In this document: one piece after another, positions 58,088-64,000 of the stretch | Position numbering within the stretch: the first letter of the stretch is position 1 | Layout of the letters: the number at the start of each line of letters is the position of its first letter | NCBI RefSeq assembly: GCF_001500125.1 | Contig: NZ_LQIV01000016.1 | Location: forward strand, 28,687 to 92,686 | Direction of reading: 5' to 3' | Source: Mycobacterium sp. IS-1742 | GTDB lineage: Bacteria; Actinomycetota; Actinomycetes; Mycobacteriales; Mycobacteriaceae | Length of the DNA: 64,000 bases | Made by a program: the position numbers and the translations under genes | The notes under the pieces: generated by a model | Seen by the model: the letters and a program-made list of their open reading frames with translations, nothing else | The model's database searches: none | What the model was told of the DNA's origin: nothing

Positions 58088-58858
58088 ATGAGGTCCGCCA
58101 CCACGATGCACGACCGTGCGCAGCAGCTGCTGCGGACGCGCACCCCGTTCGTCCGCGCCACGGTGGTGCGGGCCCAGCAGCCGACGTCGGCGCACCCCGG
58201 CGACGAGGCGATCCTGTTGTCCGACGGCACCATCGAGGGTTTCGTCGGCGGCGAGTGCGCGCAGAACTCGGTGCGCAAGGCGGCGCTCGGGGCGCTGCAG
58301 TCGAACCAGAGCGTCCTGCTGCGGGTGCTACCCGACGGGGACGTGCACTTCCCGGACGCCCCCGGCGCATGCGTCGTGGTCAACCCCTGCCTGTCCGGCG
58401 GAGCCCTGGAGATCTTCCTGGTGCCCGAGGTGCCGCCGCCGCTGGTGCGGATCTGCGGGGCCACGCCGATCGCCGAGGCGCTGACCGAGGTGTGCGCCGT
58501 CCTCGGGTACGAGGTCACCCGCTCGGCGGGCGAACTCGCCGACACCACCGCGGTCGTGATCGCCAGCCACGGCGGACCGGAAGCCGAGATGATCCGCGCC
58601 GCACTCGATGCCGGTGTCGGGTACATCGGGCTGGTGGCCAGCCGGGTGCGCGGCGCCGCGGTGCTCGACGGCCTGCACCTGACCGACGTCGAGCGCGCCC
58701 GGGTGCACACCCCGGTCGGTCTGCCGATCGGCGCCCGCACCGCGGCCGAGATCGCGGTGTCCATTGCGGCGGAACTGATCTCGGCCATTCACGTCGACGC
58801 AGCCGCGCCGCGGGTCGCCGAGGCGGGCACTGCGGAGGACCATCATCACTGCCACTGA
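58088..58858 (+). CDS. coxI: XdhC-family protein (CoxI-like)
   Basis: 256-residue second XdhC protein of the locus. It has a GFVGGECAQNSVRKAAL variant of the N-terminal motif and TPVGLPIGARTAAEIAVSIAAELI at the end. Likely helps insert the sulfurated/copper-containing Mo cofactor. ATG 58088 follows the coxL stop by 2 nt; the longer frame from 58046 lies in coxL. Ends in a His-rich EDHHHCH tail, possibly metal-binding. Confidence 0.8.
   Translation: MRSATTMHDRAQQLLRTRTPFVRATVVRAQQPTSAHPGDEAILLSDGTIEGFVGGECAQNSVRKAALGALQSNQSVLLRVLPDGDVHFPDAPGACVVVNPCLSGGALEIFLVPEVPPPLVRICGATPIAEALTEVCAVLGYEVTRSAGELADTTAVVIASHGGPEAEMIRAALDAGVGYIGLVASRVRGAAVLDGLHLTDVERARVHTPVGLPIGARTAAEIAVSIAAELISAIHVDAAAPRVAEAGTAEDHHHCH
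58834..58847 (+). promoter_or_regulatory. Shine-Dalgarno GGAGG followed by ATC start of coxD
   Basis: GGAGG (58834-58838), 6-nt spacer, ATC (58845-58847). Together they decide the coxD start, as no ATG, GTG or TTG in frame precedes the P-loop. Confidence 0.6.
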
Positions 58859-59735
58859 CCCGCCCTTCGTCGACGTCGCCGACGTCGTCGCCCGTTTCGA
58901 CCGGCGGGACCACCTCCTCGACACCGGCACCGCCTCCGCGATCTATCTGGCGACGACACTCGGCCGCCCGCTGCTGCTCGAGGGTGAGCCGGGGGTCGGG
59001 AAGACCACGGCGGCCAAGACCCTCGCCGACGTGCTCGGCGCACCGCTGGTCCGGTTGCAGTGTTACGAGGGGCTGACAGCGGGAGAAGCGCTCTACGACT
59101 GGAACTACCAGCGGCAGCTGCTGAGCATCCGCCTGGCCGAGGCGCGCGGTGACCGCATCACCGAAGCCGACCTCTACACCGAGACGTATCTGGCCGACCG
59201 GCCCATCCTGCGGTGCGTGCGGCACTCCGGCCCGGCACCGCCGGTGCTGCTGATCGACGAGATCGACCGCGCGGACGACGAATTCGAGGCACTGCTGCTC
59301 GAGTTCCTCGGCGAGTCGAGCGTGACCGTCCCCGAGATCGGCACCTTCGTCGCCGCCGCGCCGCCCATCGCCGTGCTCACCTCCAACCGCAGCCGCGACC
59401 TGCACGACGCGTTGCGGCGGCGTTGTCTGTACCACTGGATCGACTACCCGGAGCCGGAACGGGCCGTGGCCATTCTCCGCAGGAGCGTGCCCGGCGCCAC
59501 CACCGCGCTCATCGAGCAGGCTGCGCAATTCGTCGGCGTGGCAAGGGAACTCGACCTGGACAAACCGCCGGGGATCGCGGAGACCATCGACTGGGTGGCC
59601 GCCCTGGTGACCCTGGGGGTGGCCGAACTCGTCGAGTCCGTCGACACCGTCCTCGCCGGCTTCAGCGCGCTGGCCAAGACGCCCGACGACCGTGCGGTGC
59701 TGCGCGATGCGCTGGTCGACCACAGTTGGACATGA
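58845..59735 (+). CDS. coxD: MoxR-type AAA+ ATPase CoxD; apparent ATC start
   Basis: 296 residues from 58845. Walker [10 protein letters not shown], Walker B VLLIDEIDRADDEFEALLLEFL, sensor 1 (IAVLTSNRSRDLHDALRRRCLYHWIDYP). CoxD is needed to build the Cu-S-Mo site of CO dehydrogenase. The first ordinary start in frame is GTG at 59031, which would remove the P-loop. ATC at 58845 gives I/M-T-A-T-D-P-P-F-V-D-V and has an ideal GGAGG. A C-to-G sequencing error would make it ATG. Overlaps coxI by 14 nt. Confidence 0.88.
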   Translation: MTATDPPFVDVADVVARFDRRDHLLDTGTASAIYLATTLGRPLLLEGEPGVGKTTAAKTLADVLGAPLVRLQCYEGLTAGEALYDWNYQRQLLSIRLAEARGDRITEADLYTETYLADRPILRCVRHSGPAPPVLLIDEIDRADDEFEALLLEFLGESSVTVPEIGTFVAAAPPIAVLTSNRSRDLHDALRRRCLYHWIDYPEPERAVAILRRSVPGATTALIEQAAQFVGVARELDLDKPPGIAETIDWVAALVTLGVAELVESVDTVLAGFSALAKTPDDRAVLRDALVDHSWT

Positions 59736-59751
59736 GGCAGGAAGGAAGTCG

Positions 59752-60411
59752 ATGAAGATCGCGAACGAGTTCACGGTGAGCGCGCCGATCGAGCGGGCCT
59801 GGGATGTGCTGACCGACCTCGAACAGGTCATCCCGTTGATGCCGGGAGCGTCGATGACCGGGCGTGACGGCGACGACGTGATGGGCAAGGTCAAGGTCAA
59901 GGTGGGACCGGTGACCAGTGAGTTCAACGGCAAGGTCCACTTCGTCGAGCAGAACCGGGCCGAGCACCGCGCCGTCATCGACGGCCGCGGCAAGGAGGCG
60001 CGCGGCACGGGCAACGCCGCGGCGACCGTCACCGCACAACTGCACCCCGCCGGCGATCACACCCGCGTCACCGTCGACACCGATCTGAAGATCGTCGGCA
60101 AGCTCGCGCAGTTCGGCAGCGGCATGCTGCAGCAGGTGTCGGAGAAGCTGCTCGGCCAGTTCGTCGAATCGCTGGAGACCAAGCTCGCCGACGACGCCGC
60201 CCCGCCCGCCGCCGGCCAGGAGGTCGCCGCACCCGATCAGCCGGTGGCTCCCGCCCCGCCGGCCCCGCCTGCCCCGCCGGTCGAGGCGCCGCCCATCGAC
60301 CTGCTCGATCTCGCCGGCGGCGGAGCCGTCAAGAAGTACGCGCCGCCGGCCGTCGGCGCGCTGCTTCTGCTCCTGGTGCTGCTGCTGGTGACGCGACGCC
60401 GACGGCGATGA
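59752..60411 (+). CDS. coxG: CoxG, SRPBCC protein with C-terminal membrane helix
   Basis: 219 residues. An SRPBCC/START-like pocket domain (about 1-150, MKIANEFTVSAPIERAWDVLTDLEQVIPLMPG...) leads to a Pro/Ala linker and a C-terminal helix (AVGALLLLLVLLLVT) ending in five Arg. Known CoxG proteins tether CO dehydrogenase to the membrane and have been linked to delivering menaquinone to it. GGAAGGAAG precedes the ATG. Part of the accessory set coxI-D-G-E. Confidence 0.9.
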   Translation: MKIANEFTVSAPIERAWDVLTDLEQVIPLMPGASMTGRDGDDVMGKVKVKVGPVTSEFNGKVHFVEQNRAEHRAVIDGRGKEARGTGNAAATVTAQLHPAGDHTRVTVDTDLKIVGKLAQFGSGMLQQVSEKLLGQFVESLETKLADDAAPPAAGQEVAAPDQPVAPAPPAPPAPPVEAPPIDLLDLAGGGAVKKYAPPAVGALLLLLVLLLVTRRRRR

Positions 60412-61637
60412 GCACACCCCTGCTGCTGCGCGGGGTCGACCTGGCGGCGTTCGCGGTCGCGCTGGTCGCGAGGCTGCGCGGCGGCGGGGTGGTGGTATCG
60501 GCCAGCGGGCCCGCGGAGTTCGTGCACGCGATGCGGGCCCTGCGGCCCAGCCGGCGCACCGACCTGTACTGGGCCGCCCGCCTGACCCTGGTCAACCGCG
60601 CCGACGATCTCGAGACCTTCGACCGTGTGTTCGAGGCGGTGTTCGCCGACGCGGTGCTGGGCCTCGACCCGGCCGGGATGAGACAGCGGTCCACCGATCC
60701 GGTGGCGTCGAGTCCGGCAGCCCGGCCCGGGCAGGGTCCGCCGCAGGACGTCGACGGCTTGCCGTGGATCACCCGGCCGGCGAACATCAGCGCGGCCGCC
60801 GGATCGGAGGGCACGATCACGCTGCCCGACGTGCTGCCCAGCCGGATCGTCGCGCGCGCCGACGAGCCGTTCGACCAGTTCGAGCCCGAGGATCTTCGGC
60901 TGCTCGGCCAGTGGCTGGAGGACGCCGCGCCCCACTGGCCGCGCCGCCGCACCCTGCGCCGTCGAGCACACCCTCGCGGCGATCGCATCGACCTTCGTCG
61001 TACCGTCCGGGCATCCCGCACCACCGGATGGGAGCCCATCCAGCTCACCCGTACGCGTCGTCGGCACCGGGATCGCCGCATCGTGCTGATCTGCGACGTC
61101 AGCCGCTCCATGCAGGCCTACGCGACGGTCTACCTGCACCTCATGCGGGCGGTGATGATGCGGAAGGACCGCCTCCGGCCCGAGGTGTTCGCGTTCTCGA
61201 CGTCACTGACCCGGCTCACCGCGGTGCTGTCCCACCGGTCACCGGAGCTGGCGCTGGTCCGGGCCAACGAGACGGTGGCCGACCGCTACGGCGGCACACA
61301 CGTCGGGCGCAGCATCGGTGAACTGGTGTCGGGTTCCCACGGCGCGGTCCTGCGCGGGGCGGTGGTGATCATCGCCTCGGACGGATGGGACAGCGACCCT
61401 CCGGACGTCCTGGTGCACGCGCTGGCCCGGGTCCGCCGCCGGGCGTATCGCGTGGTGTGGCTCAACCCGCGCGCCGCCCATGCCGATTACCGGCCACTGG
61501 CCGGCTCGATGGCCGCGGCGCTGCCCTTCTGCGACGACTTCATGCCGGCCCACTCGATCAGCGGGCTCCGGGACCTGTTCGACGTGCTGATGCGCGGGCG
61601 AAGTGGGCCCGCCGCCCCGCACCGGATGCCATGCTGA
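60408..61637 (+). CDS. coxE: VWA-domain protein CoxE
   Basis: 409 residues. The C-terminal von Willebrand A domain has the MIDAS motif DVSRSM (about residue 229). The N-terminal region is typical of CoxE/YeiN-like partners of MoxR ATPases. With CoxD it probably remodels apo-CO dehydrogenase for copper/sulfur insertion. ATG overlaps the coxG stop by 4 nt. Confidence 0.92.
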   Translation: MSTPLLLRGVDLAAFAVALVARLRGGGVVVSASGPAEFVHAMRALRPSRRTDLYWAARLTLVNRADDLETFDRVFEAVFADAVLGLDPAGMRQRSTDPVASSPAARPGQGPPQDVDGLPWITRPANISAAAGSEGTITLPDVLPSRIVARADEPFDQFEPEDLRLLGQWLEDAAPHWPRRRTLRRRAHPRGDRIDLRRTVRASRTTGWEPIQLTRTRRRHRDRRIVLICDVSRSMQAYATVYLHLMRAVMMRKDRLRPEVFAFSTSLTRLTAVLSHRSPELALVRANETVADRYGGTHVGRSIGELVSGSHGAVLRGAVVIIASDGWDSDPPDVLVHALARVRRRAYRVVWLNPRAAHADYRPLAGSMAAALPFCDDFMPAHSISGLRDLFDVLMRGRSGPAAPHRMPC

Positions 61638-61642
61638 GGGCC

Positions 61643-62485
61643 ATGGATCAATTTCGGCGCGACGGTCTGGTGTTCGACGTTCGGGACGAGGGACCGGCCG
61701 ACGGCCCGGTCGTGGTGCTGCTGCACGGTTTCCCGCAGCGCAACAGCAGCTGGGACGCGATCATCGAGCGGCTCACCGCGCAGGGCTACCGCTGCCTGGC
61801 GCCGAACCAGCGGGGGTACTCTCCCGGCGCGCGGCCGAAGCGGCGCCGTGACTACCGCATCCCCGAACTGGTCGCCGACGTCGGCGCCCTGATCGATGCG
61901 AGCGGAGCCGACCGGGTGCACCTCGTCGGCCACGACTGGGGCGCCGCCGTCGCATGGAGCGTCGCCGCGGAGATGCCCGAGCGGCTCGCCACCCTGGTTC
62001 CGGTGTCCGTGCCGCATCCGGGGGCGTTTCTCAAGGCGATCCCCACCAGCAGACAGGGTCTGGCCTCCTGGTACATGTACTTCTTCCAGCTGCCGTACCT
62101 GCCCGAGCGGCTGCTCCTCGGGCAGGGCGGCCGGGTCGCGAACCGCTGGTTGCAGCGCATCGGTCAGACCTCAGAGCGCGCCGAACGCGACGTCGCCGCG
62201 ATGCGCGAACCGGGCGCGCTGACCGCGGGCATCAACTGGTACCGGGGGATGCCGTTGATGGATCCGCGCGCCGCCGGCGGCAAGATCACGGTCCCGACGC
62301 TGTTCGTCTGGAGCGACAACGACCCCGCGCTGTTGGCCAAGGCGGCCTACGACACCGTCAACTACGTGTCCGGGGAGTACCGCTTCGAGGTGATGTCCGG
62401 TGCCTCGCATTGGATCCCCGAGGAACGCCCCGACGAACTGGCCGGCCTGATGCTGGAGTGGTTCGCCGCCCACCCGAGCGCCTGA
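61643..62485 (+). CDS. Alpha/beta hydrolase, epoxide-hydrolase-like
   Basis: 280 residues. Oxyanion-hole motif HGFP (28-31); nucleophile Asp98 in GHDWGAAVAW, the epoxide hydrolase/dehalogenase form; a cap region rich in Tyr (SWYMYFFQLPYLPERL, NWYRGMPL) for substrate activation; acid in VWSDNDPAL; catalytic His in GASHWIPEE. Substrate unknown. ATG 61643 is chosen; ATG 61631 overlapping the coxE stop is possible and adds four residues. Confidence 0.88.
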   Translation: MDQFRRDGLVFDVRDEGPADGPVVVLLHGFPQRNSSWDAIIERLTAQGYRCLAPNQRGYSPGARPKRRRDYRIPELVADVGALIDASGADRVHLVGHDWGAAVAWSVAAEMPERLATLVPVSVPHPGAFLKAIPTSRQGLASWYMYFFQLPYLPERLLLGQGGRVANRWLQRIGQTSERAERDVAAMREPGALTAGINWYRGMPLMDPRAAGGKITVPTLFVWSDNDPALLAKAAYDTVNYVSGEYRFEVMSGASHWIPEERPDELAGLMLEWFAAHPSA

Positions 62486-62502
62486 CCTCTCCGCGGTCCG
62501 GT

Positions 62503-62508
62503 TAGGTT
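62503..62508 (+). promoter_or_regulatory. Putative -10 TAGGTT, leaderless start at 62515
   Basis: TAGGTT is 6 nt upstream of the GTG of the LLM oxidoreductase. Confidence 0.45.
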
Positions 62509-62514
62509 GGGCCG

Positions 62515-63426
62515 GTGAGCGAATCCAGCAGGCCGACCATCGAATTCCCCGCCCGTATCGGTGTCTGGTGGGCCAGCGAGACCTGGTCGATCACCGACGC
62601 GCAGGACGTCGCGCGCGAGATCGAGGCGCTCGGCTACGGCTCGCTGTTCATCCCCGAGGTGACGGGCAAGGAGTGCCTGACCCAGTCGGCGGCGTTCCTG
62701 TCCGCGACCGACCGGCTGGTGATCGGCACCGGCATCGCGAACATCCACATCCGGCTGCCCTCGGCGGCCGAGACCGGTGGGCGCACGCTCAACGCGCTGC
62801 ACCCGAACCGCTTCGTGCTCGGGCTCGGCGTGAGCCACGCCCCGCTGGTCGAGCACGGCATGGGTGGGACGTACTCGAAACCGCTGGCGACGATGCGGTC
62901 CTACCTCGAGAAGATGGCCGCGGTGTCGGAGGCGATCGAGCCCGGTGCGCCCCGGCCGACCCGGCTGCTCGCCGCGCTCGGCCCGAAGATGATCGAGCTG
63001 TCCGGCACGCACGCGGACGGCGCCCACCCGTACCTCGTCACCCCCGAGCAGACCCGCACCACCCGCGACATCCTCGGGCCGGACAAGTGGATCGTGTCGG
63101 AGCAGGCCGTCGCGATCGGCGGGGACGACGCCGACCAGTTGCGCCGCGCGCACCAGCACCTCGAGGTCTACAGCGGGTTGCCGAACTACCGCAATTCGTG
63201 GCTGCGGCAGGGGTTCGACGAGTTGGATCTGGTGCGCGGCGGATCGGACCGGCTGGCCCGCGGGGTCGTCGGCATGGGGTCGGTCGCTGACGCCGCCGCC
63301 TCGGTGACGGCGCATCTGGACGCCGGCGCCGACCACGTGGTGCTGCAGGTGCTCGGCGACAACCCGATGGCCGACCCGCGGCCGGCGCTGCGTGAGCTCG
63401 CCGACGCGCTGGGGCTCGGGAAGTAG
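62515..63426 (+). CDS. LLM-class F420-dependent type oxidoreductase
   Basis: 303-residue luciferase-like protein resembling the TIGR03620 F420 group. Features: IGVWWASETWSITDAQDVAREIEALGYGSLFIPE, IGTGIANIHIRLPSAAETGGRTLNALHPNRFVLGLGVSHAPLVE, and LLAALGPKMIELSGTHADGAHPYLVTPEQT. Cofactor F420 is likely; substrate unknown. GTG start with leaderless-type -10. Confidence 0.85.
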   Translation: MSESSRPTIEFPARIGVWWASETWSITDAQDVAREIEALGYGSLFIPEVTGKECLTQSAAFLSATDRLVIGTGIANIHIRLPSAAETGGRTLNALHPNRFVLGLGVSHAPLVEHGMGGTYSKPLATMRSYLEKMAAVSEAIEPGAPRPTRLLAALGPKMIELSGTHADGAHPYLVTPEQTRTTRDILGPDKWIVSEQAVAIGGDDADQLRRAHQHLEVYSGLPNYRNSWLRQGFDELDLVRGGSDRLARGVVGMGSVADAAASVTAHLDAGADHVVLQVLGDNPMADPRPALRELADALGLGK

Positions 63427-63469
63427 GCAGCGCGCTCACGAATACCGCTGAGCGTCAACCGATCTCGGC

Positions 63470-64000
63470 TCAGTTGGCGGTGGGTGGTGGGGGCTCGTAA
63501 GGGGTGTACCACCACCAGTCGGCGCGTTCGCCGGATGGTCCGCGGTAGGGCGGCACGGTCGGTGGGGCGGTGGTGGGTGGCCGCGCCAACGACCCCGAGT
63601 GCATGGTGTGCCCCCGGCTGTCGGTGATGACCAGTTGGCCGGCCGGTCCGGTGATGGTGATGAGTCCGCGGTGGTGGGCCCGGTGATGGAACGGGCAGAG
63701 CAGCACGAGGTTGTCCAGGTCGGTCGGTCCGCCGTCTTCCCAATGCTGGAGGTGGTGGGCGTGCAGCCCGCGGGTGGCCCCACAACCCGGCACGACGCAG
63801 GTGCGGTCGCGGTGCTCGAGGGCGCGGCGCAGGCGGCGGTTGATCAGTCGGGTGGTGCGCCCGGCGCCGAGGGGTTGGCCGTCGCGTTCGAACCAGACCT
63901 CGCAGGTGGCGTCACAGCTGAGGTAGCGGCGATCGGCATCCGACAGCAGCGGGCCGAGGTGGAGGGCGGCGATGCGGTCTTTGATGTCGAGATGCATGAC
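63470..64000 (-). CDS. HNH endonuclease domain of DUF222/13E12-type protein (cut by window edge)
   Basis: About 177 C-terminal residues visible; the frame continues past 64000, so the ATG at 63997 is internal. The HNH motif is CVVPGCG...LHAHHLQHWEDGGPTDLDNLVLLCPFHHRAHH, with zinc-binding Cys pairs and catalytic His-His. A Pro-rich tail ends WWWYTPYEPPPPTAN. Mycobacterial 13E12-repeat proteins of this type occur in many copies per genome. Function unproven. Confidence 0.85.
   Translation of the reverse strand, partial: VMHLDIKDRIAALHLGPLLSDADRRYLSCDATCEVWFERDGQPLGAGRTTRLINRRLRRALEHRDRTCVVPGCGATRGLHAHHLQHWEDGGPTDLDNLVLLCPFHHRAHHRGLITITGPAGQLVITDSRGHTMHSGSLARPPTTAPPTVPPYRGPSGERADWWWYTPYEPPPPTAN

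Noticed and set aside
59031..59735. CoxD starting at GTG 59031
   Set aside because: Would delete the Walker A motif that lies in frame upstream (GEPGVGKTT).

Overview
The window is high-GC actinobacterial chromosome, almost certainly a rapidly growing Mycobacterium (Mycolicibacterium). The evidence is the gene order rmlA / aspC-type aminotransferase / etfD / iniR / iniB-A-C / dnaK-grpE-dnaJ-hspR / flavohaemoglobin / clpB, which follows the Rv0334-Rv0385 region of M. tuberculosis. LpqH-like and other lipoproteins, F420/LLM oxidoreductases and HspR/SigH-type promoters agree with this. No tRNA, rRNA, CRISPR array or insertion sequence was seen. A DUF222/HNH (13E12-type) gene runs off the right edge. 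No gene-free stretch exceeds 300 bp; the longest gaps (about 180-270 bp) all hold regulatory sequence.

Layout. (1) 1-6.4 kb: the 3' end of a cytochrome P450, a mycothiol-dependent-isomerase-like protein, an NTF2-like protein, rmlA, then on the minus strand a three-subunit PaoABC-type molybdenum hydroxylase. (2) 6.4-13.3 kb, minus strand: a YibE/F membrane protein, an AspC-type aminotransferase, an exported nucleoside hydrolase and EtfD, the membrane Fe-S oxidoreductase of fatty-acid beta-oxidation. EtfD carries a six-fold C-terminal repeat and has two tandem palindromic operators upstream. (3) 13.4-26.3 kb: the ini locus. It holds IniR (STAND ATPase/LuxR), a degenerate Hsp70-like membrane protein, an IniB-domain protein, IniB, the dynamin-like GTPases IniA and IniC, a second degenerate Hsp70-like membrane protein, and two small bitopic Thr/Pro-rich proteins. 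Four of these proteins share one membrane-anchoring module (Pro-Trp, basic residues, one helix, then a Thr/Pro- or Pro/Glu-rich tail). A repeated CCCCCTAACGG-like box lies 62 bp upstream of comparable -10 elements at two promoters. (4) 26.3-31.3 kb: an F420/LLM oxidoreductase, a TIGR03085 protein, two lipoproteins, zwf, and a flavodiiron-type metallo-beta-lactamase-fold protein. (5) 31.4-43.5 kb: dnaK-grpE-dnaJ-hspR and clpB, each with HspR (HAIR) and SigH sites. Between them lie an aldose-1-epimerase-like protein, a type II flavohaemoglobin, a TetR/membrane-protein pair, a GAP-family protein and a CYTH protein. (6) 43.6-52 kb: the Rv0383c-like protein, an SDR, a lipoprotein, a SpoU methyltransferase, an MFS/TetR pair, a GH76 protein and an NhaA-DsbA fusion. 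(7) 52-61.6 kb: an aerobic form I CO dehydrogenase locus (LysR regulator, two XdhC-like maturation proteins, CoxM-CoxS-CoxL, CoxD, CoxG, CoxE). It has a LysR-type box placed upstream of the structural-gene promoter. (8) 61.6-64 kb: an epoxide-hydrolase-like protein, an LLM oxidoreductase and the partial HNH gene.

How the genes fit together. The ini locus reads as a cell-envelope-stress module. IniR is known in other mycobacteria to activate iniBAC. Here it sits 9 bp downstream of an Hsp70-like membrane protein on the same strand, so the two are probably co-transcribed. The heat-shock genes form a second stress regulon under HspR and SigH. The CO dehydrogenase genes form a trace-gas energy module. 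EtfD links acyl-CoA dehydrogenation to the respiratory chain. Many start codons lie 6-8 nt after a TANNNT hexamer, which fits the leaderless transcription common in mycobacteria.
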